The position numbers and the translations under genes are program-made. From a virus, in the IMG/VR virus record IMGVR_UViG_3300017938_000007, positions 1 through 64,000 of that record: a DNA stretch of 64,000 nt. The stretch is one strand, 5' to 3'. A model generated the notes under the pieces. That model searched no databases and was not told where the DNA came from. It worked only from the letters and a program-made list of their open reading frames with translations. How positions within the stretch are numbered: position 1 is the first letter of the stretch; each line of letters opens with the position of its first letter. Below, in pieces: positions 39,310 to 47,416 of the stretch.

Positions 39310-39606
39310 ATGCCAACTTTGGAAGAACATTGCGCTGAATCGATCAGCACGTATGGTCAAGGTTTTCGCGAAGTCCACGTGTGGTTGGATGCCTGCCACG
39401 ATCTGCCCGGCTGTGGCGGCGTTGCTCACCGGCGTAAACGCCATCATGAAGCCGGGATCGCCGAAGTAGCGCACCTGTGGGGGCCGAAGGCCGCTGAAGC
39501 TGCACGGCAGCATATTCTTTCGGATTTGAAACAGGTTGGCTGGACGGGGCCGTTTCCGTTGAACGAACGTCATTGTGAGCGAATGGGGCTTTGGGTAACC
39601 CGATGA
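39310..39606 (+). CDS. DUF6915-like small protein with His-rich motif
   Basis: 98 residues. HVWLDACHDLPGCGGVAHRRKRHHEAGIAEVAHLWG has the His/Asp pattern of small phage proteins that I associate with DUF6915 (family name from memory). GTATTCTTAATTT precedes the start. Possible metal binding; function unknown. Confidence 0.5.
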   Translation: MPTLEEHCAESISTYGQGFREVHVWLDACHDLPGCGGVAHRRKRHHEAGIAEVAHLWGPKAAEAARQHILSDLKQVGWTGPFPLNERHCERMGLWVTR

Positions 39607-39610
39607 TCTT

Positions 39611-39874
39611 ATGGGCAAAATTTACGCGCCATGGGATAAACAGCAAGTAAAGGGTTTGAATGCGTGGCAGCAGTGTGACTGGGTGCATCCCTTCACCTGT
39701 AGCAACCGCAACGATGACGCCCACCACAAATACGCTGAAGAACATCATGAAGGCGATCACGGGATTTTAATCGCCACAGAAAAAGGTTGGGTGTGTCCGG
39801 TTTGTGACTATACGCAAAATTGGGCGCATGATTGCATGGCACAAGGCGCGCCGCTGCATCCGTTCAAAATTTGA
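39611..39874 (+). CDS. Small zinc-binding hypothetical protein (87 aa)
   Basis: Contains DWVHPFTCSN, a His cluster (DAHHKYAEEHHEGDH) and GWVCPVCDYTQNWAHDCM, giving a probable zinc site. I recognise the pattern from uncharacterised phage proteins. Four bases after the previous stop, so co-transcribed. Confidence 0.55.
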   Translation: MGKIYAPWDKQQVKGLNAWQQCDWVHPFTCSNRNDDAHHKYAEEHHEGDHGILIATEKGWVCPVCDYTQNWAHDCMAQGAPLHPFKI

Positions 39875-39893
39875 AAATCGTGTTCTTGGGAAC

Positions 39894-40214
39894 ATGAGCA
39901 TGAACACCATCACATTCAAAGACCTGAACAACAAGCGGCCCGACGAGATTATCTTTTTGCAGACGGCGGAAAACTTGCCGAGCGGCGTCACCATCACTTT
40001 CAACGACAAGCTGGACGAACGCACCCGTGGCCCCCGACGCTATAAAGCGCAGTTGTGGCCCGGTGCCGGACACGGCAAATGGGAATACGTCGGGAGCGAA
40101 GACGGCGAACTGGAAAAAGTGACGCAAAAAAATATCGGCAAGGAAATCATCATCAACGGCATCTGGGTTGAGGACGGTGAGCGTCGTGGTTTTGAAGTGT
40201 ATTTGGAGGGTTGA
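39894..40214 (+). CDS. Hypothetical protein (106 aa)
   Basis: Starts MSMNTITFKDLNNKRPDEIIFLQ, basic and beta-rich, with KWEYVGSEDGELEKV and a C-terminal GFEVYLEG. Its TGA stop is nucleotides 8-10 of tRNA-Ser(GCT), the third gene here to end inside a tRNA at the same place. Function unknown. Confidence 0.55.
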   Translation: MSMNTITFKDLNNKRPDEIIFLQTAENLPSGVTITFNDKLDERTRGPRRYKAQLWPGAGHGKWEYVGSEDGELEKVTQKNIGKEIIINGIWVEDGERRGFEVYLEG

Positions 40215-40294
40215 CTGAGTCTGGTAAAGTATCTGGTTGCTAACCAGAAGTCGGGGTAACACCTGCGCAGGATCGAAGCCTGCACCCTCCGCCA
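40205..40294 (+). tRNA. tRNA-Ser(GCT)
   Basis: Acceptor GGAGGGT/ACCCTCC with GCCA. Anticodon loop TTGCTAA. Class II variable arm. T loop ATCGAAG (A54). Overlaps the 3' end of the preceding gene. Confidence 0.9.
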
Positions 40295-40298
40295 TTTT

Positions 40299-40502
40299 AT
40301 GTTCATGCTGCAATTCGACAGCGGTTATTTTTGCGCTGGAGCCGAATTTGAAGGCAGCCTGCTGATTTGCACGCGAGCGGCCCCGATCATTCATTGGATG
40401 GTGGGCAAGTCCTACGACGATGTATACCTGTACGCCAAACGCAAAGGCTGGAAAATTTCAAGAGTGGCCCGTAGCTCAGTTGATAGAGCAGTCGACTCAT
40501 AA
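40299..40502 (+). CDS. Small hypothetical protein running into a tRNA gene (67 aa)
   Basis: Begins MFMLQFDSGYFCAGAEFEGSLLIC and continues through a plausible alpha-beta segment to KRKGWKIS. The last 12 codons come from tRNA-Ile2, and the TAA stop is inside its anticodon loop. The frame is credible up to the tRNA; its C-terminus suggests the original stop was lost. Low certainty. Confidence 0.4.
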   Translation: MFMLQFDSGYFCAGAEFEGSLLICTRAAPIIHWMVGKSYDDVYLYAKRKGWKISRVARSSVDRAVDS

Positions 40503-40540
40503 TCGTCAGGTCGTGGGATTGTACCCCACCGGGCCAACCA
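40465..40540 (+). tRNA. tRNA-Ile2(CAT), probably lysidine-modified
   Basis: Acceptor TGGCCCG/CGGGCCA with ACCA. Anticodon loop CTCATAA and the surrounding GCAGTCGACTCATAATCG resemble bacterial Ile2 rather than Met. T loop ATTGTAC (A54, U56) with D loop G18-A19: an A19-U56 tertiary pair. Confidence 0.8.
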
Positions 40541-40541
40541 A

Positions 40542-40625
40542 CGGCGCGTGGTTTACCGGGAATGGCAGACCGGCCTCCTTGAGAGGGAGTGAGCCTTGGG
40601 AGTCCAATTCTCCCCGCGCCGACCA
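40542..40625 (+). tRNA. tRNA-Leu(GAG)
   Basis: Acceptor CGGCGCG/CGCGCCG with ACCA. Anticodon loop TTGAGAG. T loop TCCAATT has C55. Class II. Confidence 0.9.
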
Positions 40626-40631
40626 TTTCAT

Positions 40632-40707
40632 ACCTCCGTAACTCAATTGGTAGAGTACCGCACTTTTAATGCGGGAGTTGTGGGATCATGCCCCACCGGA
40701 GGTACCA
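40632..40707 (+). tRNA. tRNA-Lys(TTT)
   Basis: Acceptor ACCTCCG/CGGAGGT with ACCA. Anticodon loop CTTTTAA. T loop ATCATGC (A54/U58). Confidence 0.92.
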
Positions 40708-40713
40708 ATTTAT

Positions 40714-40787
40714 ACCGGTGTGGTGTAATGGCAGCACAGGCAGCTTTGGACTGCTTAGTTCCCGTCCGATTCGGGCCACCGGTGCCA
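40714..40787 (+). tRNA. tRNA-Gln(TTG)
   Basis: Acceptor ACCGGTG/CACCGGT with GCCA. Anticodon loop CTTTGGA. T loop TCCGATT has C55. Last tRNA of the array. Confidence 0.9.
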
Positions 40788-40802
40788 TTTTGTAATTAGT
40801 TT

Positions 40803-41195
40803 GTGAACGCTAAACAAGTTGTATACAGTCTTCTTGAGATGAATGAAAATGCTTTTCAGGAAGCCATGCGAGATGCTACGGCGGCTATTTTAAACGACCC
40901 CGCCGTGAAGTTATTTGGCGGTGGGCGGCCAGATTCACGACGAGCAGTTGATGCTTACGATGTTAACTGTGGTTTGTGCGAAGAATGGGCCGAAGATGTC
41001 AGGCGACGCTACAAGGCAGTAACAGGTCAAGACGATGTTGAAGTCCTTGATCCCGGCAATCTGACGGGTGATCCAAATGATTCTTTATCAGGCCATGTCT
41101 TTATCCGGTTTATGGATCGATTTTATGATGCTGAAACTCCAGAAGGTGTAACCCAATGGCAGCATTTACCGTTATTTAAGAAGCAATGTGAATAA
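40803..41195 (+). CDS. Leader-bearing protein (AKQVVYSLLE)
   Basis: 130 residues from a GTG preceded by GTAATTAGTTT. Leader MNAKQVVYSLLEMNENAF, then a globular domain with YDVNCGLCEEWAEDVRRRY and SLSGHVFIRFMDRFYDAETPEG, a Cys-x2-Cys pattern with a following His and Asp that recalls small papain-fold or transglutaminase-like domains. That resemblance is weak. Confidence 0.6.
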   Translation: MNAKQVVYSLLEMNENAFQEAMRDATAAILNDPAVKLFGGGRPDSRRAVDAYDVNCGLCEEWAEDVRRRYKAVTGQDDVEVLDPGNLTGDPNDSLSGHVFIRFMDRFYDAETPEGVTQWQHLPLFKKQCE

Positions 41196-41210
41196 ACACC
41201 TAATTACTTT

Positions 41211-41774
41211 ATGAAACTGCTGAAACAAAAAGTGCTTGTGGTCAACCGGCTGTGGCAGGCCATTGACGAGACGAACGTCCAGACGGCCATGTGCGACATG
41301 GTGCGCGGCGTCGCCACGGGCATTGAGATGGGCGAGATGCGCGCCGTGCCGTGGTCGGAGTGGGCCGTGCTGCCCATTCGCGATGGCGACCGGTTCCTGC
41401 GGACGATCCATGGCCCCATCCGGGTGCCCACGGTCATTTGCAAGTCCAGCTACGCCCAGATGCCCAAGCGGGTGCCCAAGTTCAACCGGCGGGGCGTCGG
41501 CGAACGGGACGGTTTCATTTGCCAGTACACGGGCGAATACGCGCCCGACGGTACCATCGATCACGTCATTCCCCGCAGCCGGGGTGGCCGGAACGCGTGG
41601 GACAACGTTTCTTGGAGTCGGAAGGACTTGAACCACCGGAAGGGCAACAAGACGCCGCAGGAGGCGGGCCTGAAGCTCCGGCGGCAGCCGTTTCGCCCGA
41701 AGTCGGTTCCGGCCTGCACGCGGATTCGTCCGCTGCACGAGGACTGGAAGCCGTTCCTTTTTGGCCGGGGCTGA
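41211..41774 (+). CDS. HNH endonuclease
   Basis: 187 residues. N-terminal VLVVNRLWQAIDETNVQTA and VPWSEW are typical of a bacterial HNH family; the C-terminal core has CQYTGEYAPDGTIDHVIPRSRGGRNAWDNVSWSRKDLNHRKGN, with the HNH His (DHV), Asn and second His. GC-rich codon use differs from its neighbours, suggesting recent transfer. Either a homing or packaging-associated nuclease; no terminase gene is nearby, so homing is more likely. Confidence 0.85.
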   Translation: MKLLKQKVLVVNRLWQAIDETNVQTAMCDMVRGVATGIEMGEMRAVPWSEWAVLPIRDGDRFLRTIHGPIRVPTVICKSSYAQMPKRVPKFNRRGVGERDGFICQYTGEYAPDGTIDHVIPRSRGGRNAWDNVSWSRKDLNHRKGNKTPQEAGLKLRRQPFRPKSVPACTRIRPLHEDWKPFLFGRG

Positions 41775-41779
41775 TTACG

Positions 41780-41816
41780 TGTAGACGCCTACAAATTTTA
41801 CTTGTAGGCGTCTACA
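41780..41816. repeat. Perfect 15-bp inverted repeat
   Basis: TGTAGACGCCTACAA and its complement are separated by 7 bases. No T run follows. It could be a stem-loop terminator of the HNH gene or a protein-binding site; each arm also contains the near-palindrome TGTAGnCGnCTACA. Confidence 0.6.
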
Positions 41817-41836
41817 ACATGGTTTAGGTTTGCGGC

Positions 41837-42034
41837 ATGGAAGCCGTTATCGAACAACATCCATGCAGTTGTGAGTTTTGCCACCCGAATCACTATTTGG
41901 GTTTAGAGGGTGATGTTGCTGAAGCACCACGTCCCGATGTCCAAAACGATCAAAAAGACGAAAGCAGCGGGCTACGAATACTGGACGCGGCGGCCCGGCA
42001 ATATATGTGGCTCCTCACCGGGACGCTTTACTAA
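41837..42034 (+). CDS. Small Cys-rich protein (65 aa), overlapping
   Basis: Begins MEAVIEQHPCSCEFCHPNHYLGLEGD, with three Cys and two His that could bind metal. It overlaps the better-supported gene at 41937 in another frame, so the true end may differ. Weak support. Confidence 0.3.
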   Translation: MEAVIEQHPCSCEFCHPNHYLGLEGDVAEAPRPDVQNDQKDESSGLRILDAAARQYMWLLTGTLY

Positions 42035-42140
42035 GGTATGGACGCACCGGGCGGAACGTCGTCAATCTCGACGGATCGAGTACTTGGCGTCAAATAACGA
42101 CTTTGAAGCGGCGGAGGTAAAAGCGGTTTTCAAATCCTGA
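41937..42140 (+). CDS. Conserved small phage protein (67 aa)
   Basis: Basic protein with KKTKAAGYEYWTRRPGNICGSSPGRFTKVWTHRAERRQSRR. The YEYW-x-RRPGN...K-x-x-THRAERR pattern is common in small uncharacterised phage proteins. It overlaps the convergent GNAT gene at its 3' end. Confidence 0.6.
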   Translation: MSKTIKKTKAAGYEYWTRRPGNICGSSPGRFTKVWTHRAERRQSRRIEYLASNNDFEAAEVKAVFKS

Positions 42141-42598
42141 GTTGATGGCCGTAGCCACTTCACCATGACCGTGTCCGGTTTTTCCGAATCATAAAGCGGC
42201 AATGTCGCGGCGATGGTGTAGCCACAAACCAGCAGGAACTGGATGGTATCTTTTTGATCCGAGCGCACGTCACAGATGGCCGCCGGAAAACCACAAATTT
42301 CTTCAGCCTGCCGGATAATGAATCTCCCAAAGAGCCGCCGTTTGACGGCGGGATGCACCCGCAGGTTCTTCCACTCCACCGCACCTTGAATGGCTTTGTG
42401 CGGCTGCCAGACCAGATTACCCACCAGACAGTCTTCGCTGAACGCCAGTATGGCGCGCTTGTACCCGGTATGAAGTTCCGCTTCCGCCCGGCCCACCCAG
42501 TCATTGTATCGGGGATAACCCAAGGATTGTTTGGCCAAAAAACCGACAGCCGCTTGGATTTCCTTGCGGCTGTCGGCTGAGACGAAGCGGACATTCAC
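42062..42598 (-). CDS. GNAT-family acetyltransferase-like protein
   Basis: 178 residues with a GNAT layout: AILAFSEDCLVGNLVWQ (beta 2-4), EWKNLRVHPAVKRRLFGRFIIRQAEE (motif A, acetyl-CoA loop in the form R-x-x-x-R-R-x-x-G/R), then CDVRSDQKDTIQFLLVCGYTIAATLPLY (motif B). The acetyl-CoA loop is imperfect, so enzymatic activity is uncertain. Phage GNAT proteins often modify host or virion proteins. Confidence 0.7.
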   Translation of the reverse strand: MNVRFVSADSRKEIQAAVGFLAKQSLGYPRYNDWVGRAEAELHTGYKRAILAFSEDCLVGNLVWQPHKAIQGAVEWKNLRVHPAVKRRLFGRFIIRQAEEICGFPAAICDVRSDQKDTIQFLLVCGYTIAATLPLYDSEKPDTVMVKWLRPSTQDLKTAFTSAASKSLFDAKYSIRRD

Positions 42599-42604
42599 GA
42601 CCGC

Positions 42605-43858
42605 TTAGGGGTTGCCCTTGGGTACGTTTTGCAAGAAGCCTTCCTTGCTGCCGGACACGTCGACCTTGCCCGCCCGGATGATCTTCATTGCCTCGGACTG
42701 GGTGCAGTAGTTGATCACGATTAATCCCTCCGGTTCCTTCTGCCAGAATTCCAGATCGTTTGGATCGTCATGCACTTGCTGGTCAATGCGCGCCCCGGCG
42801 GCGATTTCCATTTGTTTTACCGCTGCGAGTTTGTGAAAAGCCGCTGTGGTTACTGGCGCATCGAGCGATGAGCTTTTGGGCATTGCGGACAAGAAATGCT
42901 TTTTGGCAAGTGTGCCGCCGGAATACTTCCTCGTGTTTGCATTCAAACTTCCAGAGTACAGTTTACCGGCGCTCATTCCCTTGGAACCACTCGACCCCAG
43001 CGAGGCGGTTGGTGTGCCCATTGACATGTTGTATACATGGACGGACGACATGTCTGCCGTGTTGACCGAGGTATCGGAGTTGAGTGGCATATCGCCAAAA
43101 CTGCAAGTATCAGCCTCAATGCTAGTATCACCTTCAATTGCCCCAATTTCATCACCCCCTGCGAGGTAGTTCATTTTTATGCCGTGGTAGCCGCGTGTGA
43201 CGCTGGGAGCAGTGACCGGGCGTGGTTCCTTTGACAGGAAGTAGCTGATCCCCAGCGCAAAGACGCGATCCTCGCCAATGATGGCCTTGGCCACGCTGCG
43301 TAGTTTTTGTTCCGTAAACACGTACTGGCGCACCTTGCCGTCTTCCGCCCGGAAGCCATCCAACCACAGCGCGCCGTACGGAGTGCCGGTGCTGGACAGG
43401 TAATTTTGTTTGGGCCACTTGAAGTTGCACTTCTTGCACAGACGGTCAGGGCCAAACGGTTCCTTGTGCTTGGGGCATTGATCCTTGTACTGCTCCAGTT
43501 GGGCATCTTTGCAAGGCAATCCAGTTACGGCATTGATGCCCTGCACCGAGATGACAATGGCCGTGTGGTTGGCGTGGCGCGAGCAGGCGTTAAAATCCAG
43601 CCACAGGCCCGTATCGGCCATGATGGGCACGAAGTAGCTTTTGATGCGCCCGCTGCTGCGCAGCCAACTGTCCGGGCAGGCCGGATACTCGTCGACCAGA
43701 TACGCCCGGCGTGGTCGGTAGGGCGGCAGACCATGGGTCAATTCCTCTTCGCCTTCGCCCTTGGAATGCAGGGCTTCGGGCAGATTCAGGCCAACGGACA
43801 ACCCGTTGATGGTCATCAGATAATCCGTTGAATTTACGGTTGTATCGAAATAATTCAT
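42605..43858 (-). CDS. Conserved phage protein with zinc motif (417 aa)
   Basis: The Met beginning MNYFDTTVNSTDY is the best start. It includes PIMADTGLWLDFNACSRHANHTAIVISVQGINAVTGLP, then CPKHKEPFGPDRLCKKCNFKWP (four-Cys zinc module), and a Ser/Thr/Gly-rich linker before a C-terminal domain. The first motif is conserved in uncharacterised proteins of large phages. It lies beside probable structural genes; a virion role is likely but not shown. Confidence 0.6.
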   Translation of the reverse strand: MNYFDTTVNSTDYLMTINGLSVGLNLPEALHSKGEGEEELTHGLPPYRPRRAYLVDEYPACPDSWLRSSGRIKSYFVPIMADTGLWLDFNACSRHANHTAIVISVQGINAVTGLPCKDAQLEQYKDQCPKHKEPFGPDRLCKKCNFKWPKQNYLSSTGTPYGALWLDGFRAEDGKVRQYVFTEQKLRSVAKAIIGEDRVFALGISYFLSKEPRPVTAPSVTRGYHGIKMNYLAGGDEIGAIEGDTSIEADTCSFGDMPLNSDTSVNTADMSSVHVYNMSMGTPTASLGSSGSKGMSAGKLYSGSLNANTRKYSGGTLAKKHFLSAMPKSSSLDAPVTTAAFHKLAAVKQMEIAAGARIDQQVHDDPNDLEFWQKEPEGLIVINYCTQSEAMKIIRAGKVDVSGSKEGFLQNVPKGNP

Positions 43859-43901
43859 GGGCAAAAGGGGAGCGCGTTGCCGCGCTCCTCCGGTTGATTG
43901 G

Positions 43902-44789
43902 TTAGTACTGGCGGCGGACGCCAAACGGATTGTTCGGCTTGGTGCCAGCGGCACCCAGTTGGACTTTCAGTTTGGGCAGTTCGTCTTTTTTCTTTTTCTC
44001 GCGGAATTCGAGTTCCGCTTCCGGGTAGGCGGCGTTGAGGCCGTCTTTGGTTTCGGCCCGTTCCAGAAACCGCAGGACGGCTTCTTTGTTGTCGGGATCG
44101 ATTTCGCCGCGCTCAAGGATGATGCGGCACATCTGCCGGTTTTCCATTGAGACTTTTGTCCAATTCCGGTGGTTGACAAGGCTGTAACCGTTCCGCAACG
44201 GTTGGCCGGGGAAGAGCGGGTCTTCTTCGACCATTGTGTCGGGTTTGGCTCCGATAGGCCACAATTTGGCCAGCTTGCCGTCCACGGTGATGGTTTCCTG
44301 CTCCGGGTAATGCTGCTCCAGATCAGCGAGGTATTGCAGCGTTTCGGTCAGCGCCACGGTGCCGTCGTCTTTGAAGGCGATCAACGGTTTGTCGCCGAAG
44401 CGCTTTTTAAGCGCGGTGCTGATTGGGTCAGCCGGTTTGTCCGGCAGGTAATACTTGAGCAGGATCGCCGGATCAGCGTCTTCGAGCCGGGTTTTGAAGC
44501 CCAGTGCTTTGAGTTCCTGAATCCGGGGATCAGTGCCTTCGCCGCCCGGAGTTTGTTTGTCGGTGGATTTGCCGCCGCGCAGGGCTTTGAACACTTTGCG
44601 GAGCACCGGCACCGGCAGTGACTTGTAGATTTCCCGGAAGTCTCCAAATTTGAACACGTCATCGTCGTCGATGTCTTCGACGGTGGTTATGCGTGTCAAC
44701 CTTTTGAATTCCTCCTCGAATACAGCCGGGGTGAGGCCCAATACCGCAGCGGCAGCGGCCATGCGGTCGTTCCAGTTTGTTTCATTCAT
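43902..44789 (-). CDS. Hypothetical protein (295 aa)
   Basis: Acidic/charged, mostly helical; begins MNETNWNDRMAAAAAVLGLTPAVFEEEFKRL and includes GYREIYKSLPVPVLRKVFKALRGG-like segments and a basic C-terminus (EKKKKDELPKLKV). No enzyme motif recognised. 43 nt separate it from the next gene in the same operon. Possibly structural. Confidence 0.5.
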   Translation of the reverse strand: MNETNWNDRMAAAAAVLGLTPAVFEEEFKRLTRITTVEDIDDDDVFKFGDFREIYKSLPVPVLRKVFKALRGGKSTDKQTPGGEGTDPRIQELKALGFKTRLEDADPAILLKYYLPDKPADPISTALKKRFGDKPLIAFKDDGTVALTETLQYLADLEQHYPEQETITVDGKLAKLWPIGAKPDTMVEEDPLFPGQPLRNGYSLVNHRNWTKVSMENRQMCRIILERGEIDPDNKEAVLRFLERAETKDGLNAAYPEAELEFREKKKKDELPKLKVQLGAAGTKPNNPFGVRRQY

Positions 44790-44931
44790 GCTCTTTCAGT
44801 CTTTCATTCTCGTCGATGTTTTTCTCAGCCGGGCGGCTCGACGGCGGCCACCCGCTGGTGTGCGCTTTGTGCGCGACGTAACTACAGAACTGGATTTTTT
44901 ATTTTTACAAGAAAATTTTCGTAATTAAATT

Positions 44932-45354
44932 GTGACCAGAGCCGAGCACATCGTAGACGCGTTGCTGGAAGACGACTCATTGGATTCGTTGGAAGGGGCC
45001 GAACCTTGGGATTATTCCCAAGTTTTCAAGCCCGGCAGCCCGCAGTATCAACGATACCAACTGCGTAACAACCCGCCCACGACCAAAGCGGAGGCTCACC
45101 GGTTGGGCGTTAACTGGTTTGTTCAGGGCGGGCGCAAATACGTGTTTCAACCGGCAGCGGAGGAGCCGCCCGGTTATCCCCGTAAATCACACACGCTGGC
45201 GACCAACCGGAATTTGCGCCGCCGGTCTTTTGGCGCGACCGATGTCTACAGCACGCGGGAACGTGACTGGCCCACGCCGAGCAGGCGTCTGTACTACAAG
45301 CACGCCGACCGGGCGCTCAAACAGCGCGAGCAAAACATTGGAGGCGGCATTTAA
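44932..45354 (+). CDS. Leader-bearing basic protein (AEHIVDALLE)
   Basis: 140 residues from a GTG preceded by GTAATTAAATT. Leader MTRAEHIVDALLEDDSLDSL, then a basic Tyr/Arg-rich body (YQRYQLRNNPPTTKAEAHRLG, RRLYYKHADRALKQREQ). After cleavage at LLE the mature protein would be strongly basic, which would suit DNA contact inside the head. Function unknown. Confidence 0.6.
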   Translation: MTRAEHIVDALLEDDSLDSLEGAEPWDYSQVFKPGSPQYQRYQLRNNPPTTKAEAHRLGVNWFVQGGRKYVFQPAAEEPPGYPRKSHTLATNRNLRRRSFGATDVYSTRERDWPTPSRRLYYKHADRALKQREQNIGGGI

Positions 45355-45385
45355 AAATGTTCCACGGGGAACAGTTCTACAAATC

Positions 45386-45607
45386 ATGGATTACCGGCTA
45401 ACCAATCGTGAATTTTCCAGAGTGTGGCGGCGGAGCAAACGCTACTCGGATCACGAATTGAAATGGCTTTGCCGCCGTCGCGGGCTGGCCCTGCGCCGGG
45501 AGGGGAAGGATTTGAAGGCGGTCGATCCGAAGACCAACAAAGTGGTGGTTCGTTTTGAACCAATTCCTGTGGCGATGCTCCCGGAACCGCCCCCCAAGCG
45601 CTATTAA
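45386..45607 (+). CDS. Small basic protein (73 aa)
   Basis: Starts MDYRLTNREFSRVWRRSKRYSDHELKWLCRRRG, rich in Arg and Lys, with a Pro-rich C-terminus. Possible nucleic-acid binding. No family recognised. Confidence 0.45.
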   Translation: MDYRLTNREFSRVWRRSKRYSDHELKWLCRRRGLALRREGKDLKAVDPKTNKVVVRFEPIPVAMLPEPPPKRY

Positions 45608-45616
45608 ATTTTGCTA

Positions 45617-45644
45617 TTGACAAGTGGTGTTTTCGGTATACATT
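45617..45644 (+). promoter_or_regulatory. Promoter TTGACA-N16-TACATT
   Basis: TTGACA at 45617-45622 and TACATT at 45639-45644; the ATG at 45653 is 8 nt further, giving a nearly leaderless mRNA. Confidence 0.7.
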
Positions 45645-45652
45645 TTGGGTGT

Positions 45653-46234
45653 ATGCAGGAAAAGATTGTCATCGTTTCGGGCGTGGTGTTTCCTTTTCAG
45701 CCGGTGCGCCCCGCTACGGGCCGCACGCTGCGGGCTGTGCGTCTGATCGAGGACTTATACCAAGAAATCAGCAAACCGGGCTTGTGGTGCGCCCAGCCTC
45801 TGCTGGCCGGGGAACGGGCCTGTCTGGCGGTCGTCGACAAGAGGCTCTACGTTCAGGATGGCTTTGGCAAGTGGTACAAAAAGCCGCTCCAGCATACGCA
45901 CGATTTTCTGAAATTGCCCAACCGGACGGTTTTTGACGGCGTGGTGTACGAAGAAGAATTTCACCCTTTTGACCTGTTGGCCCTTGACGGAAAATCTATG
46001 TTGTATCGGTCGGTGGACGAGCGGGAGGTCATGGCGTTCCAGATGGTCAGGTTCATCCAGCATCGCTGGATGTTCCCCAAACCGACCAGAGCGTGGCTGC
46101 TGCGCGGGGCCAGAAATCTCCCGATGTATGAAGGCATTGTTTTGAAAGACAACCGTTATCCGACGCATTATTATCCCATGGGCGGAACGCGGAAACGGAC
46201 AACGCTGGCGTGGTTCACGCGGAAATGGTCTTGA
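45653..46234 (+). CDS. ATP-dependent ligase-like protein lacking the catalytic lysine
   Basis: 193 residues that follow the adenylation domain of ATP-dependent DNA ligases: WCAQPLLAGERACLAV aligns with motif I (K-x-DG-x-R) but has Leu and Ala instead of Lys and Asp; FDGVVYEEEFHPFDLLAL resembles motifs III/IIIa, and YEGIVLKD motif IV/V. There is no OB domain. It cannot form the Lys-AMP intermediate as read, so it may be a nucleotide-binding relative with another role. A leaderless-type promoter suggests early expression. Confidence 0.6.
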   Translation: MQEKIVIVSGVVFPFQPVRPATGRTLRAVRLIEDLYQEISKPGLWCAQPLLAGERACLAVVDKRLYVQDGFGKWYKKPLQHTHDFLKLPNRTVFDGVVYEEEFHPFDLLALDGKSMLYRSVDEREVMAFQMVRFIQHRWMFPKPTRAWLLRGARNLPMYEGIVLKDNRYPTHYYPMGGTRKRTTLAWFTRKWS

Positions 46235-46297
46235 CGATTTGGTAGGGCAGGCTTACCGTTTAAGTGTTTCATAGAGGGTTTGGTGGTTAGTCTGATT

Positions 46298-46337
46298 AAC
46301 GGCGGTCGTAGTTGGAACGACCGCCGTTTTATTTTTT
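46298..46337 (+). terminator. Rho-independent terminator
   Basis: An 11-bp perfect repeat, AACGGCGGTCG with its complement, then TTTTATTTTTT. Confidence 0.92.
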
Positions 46338-46372
46338 CAATTTGCTCCTGCGAAAATACGTTCTTAAAAAGC

Positions 46373-47404
46373 ATGAGCAAAACTGTGCCCGCAACCGTGC
46401 CCACGACCAACGTCGTCGGATATTACAACGGCAATAAATGGCCCATGCAATTGGTGATTTCCAAATTGAGCATCACGCTTTTTTTGCAGCCCGGCGAATA
46501 TGTCCTCGACCGGCAAGGACGAAAAATCAATGACCCGTTCTTCGAGCTTTACGCCAACAACAAGCAACTGCATCGGGAAATGTCCGATAAACCAGTACCC
46601 GTGATCCGGGTGCCCGTGGCCACCATGAACGTGGCTCCTCGAAGCGATGGCTTGTCCGTACACGCCGTGACGGAATTTACGCAGGACAAACACGGTGTCC
46701 GTCAGCCGGTGATGCCCAAGCCGAGAGACATACCGGAACAGGCGATCAATAAGCCCTCGGTCGTTGCTATGTCCATGGACGAGGCGCGGCGCGCCGGTTT
46801 GATCAAGAAGCCGAGGGAAGTGCCGGAGAATTACGGCGTGACGGATACAGATGGAACACCGCCGCGCTTGTCGGACGTGCCAATGATCAAGTATGCCATC
46901 GATTCCTCGATGACCAAGCGTCCCGCCGACTTGCCCAAAGAATTACTCCAGATGCCGTCGGAGATTGCGACCCAGCGACAACCATTGCTGGCGCAACTCA
47001 AAAAGGCCGAGACCACCAACGCTCAACTCGACAGCGAGACAGGCTTTATGAATACCATCGTGCGCACGGCTCCCCCCAACGCGCCGGTGGTGGCGGGCAA
47101 ACCGGCGGCCATAACCGAATCCGCCCCGCTACCTGAAGTTGCGGTTGTTGCGGAAGTGGTGCCCCTGCCGGAACCGGAACTGGACGAAGTGCCAGAAGGT
47201 GGAAGTCTGCCCCCGGTGCCCACGGATGAAACGCCGCCGGTTCCGCCGGATGAAGCGGCTCCCGCGCCAGAGACTGATCAGCCATTTGTGTGCTCGATCT
47301 GCCACATTGAACGCAAATTCCGGTCACAGCTTAAACAGCACGCGGAATCAAAGCATCCTGATCAGGTCGACGCCATCATGGCTCCATACCCGCTGACAAC
47401 CTGA
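46373..47404 (+). CDS. Structural-type protein with C-terminal C2H2 zinc finger
   Basis: 343 residues. N-terminal domain with YNGNKWPMQLVISKLSITLFLQPGEYVLDRQG, a long acidic/Pro-rich linker (PEPELDEVPEGGSLPPVP), and at the end VCSICHIERKFRSQLKQHAESKH, a classic C2H2 finger. It is followed 12 nt later by a head-to-tail or neck-like protein gene, so a virion component is plausible. The zinc finger may mediate protein or DNA contact. Confidence 0.55.
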   Translation: MSKTVPATVPTTNVVGYYNGNKWPMQLVISKLSITLFLQPGEYVLDRQGRKINDPFFELYANNKQLHREMSDKPVPVIRVPVATMNVAPRSDGLSVHAVTEFTQDKHGVRQPVMPKPRDIPEQAINKPSVVAMSMDEARRAGLIKKPREVPENYGVTDTDGTPPRLSDVPMIKYAIDSSMTKRPADLPKELLQMPSEIATQRQPLLAQLKKAETTNAQLDSETGFMNTIVRTAPPNAPVVAGKPAAITESAPLPEVAVVAEVVPLPEPELDEVPEGGSLPPVPTDETPPVPPDEAAPAPETDQPFVCSICHIERKFRSQLKQHAESKHPDQVDAIMAPYPLTT

Positions 47405-47416
47405 AGTAGTTAGGGC

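Noticed and set aside
40465-40540. A second elongator tRNA-Met
   Set aside because: Acceptor and anticodon-arm sequences resemble tRNA-Ile2; still, CAT alone cannot settle it.
41780-41816. Operator or attachment site
   Set aside because: A perfect inverted repeat alone cannot distinguish a hairpin from an operator; no integrase or repressor is nearby, so it is listed only as a repeat.
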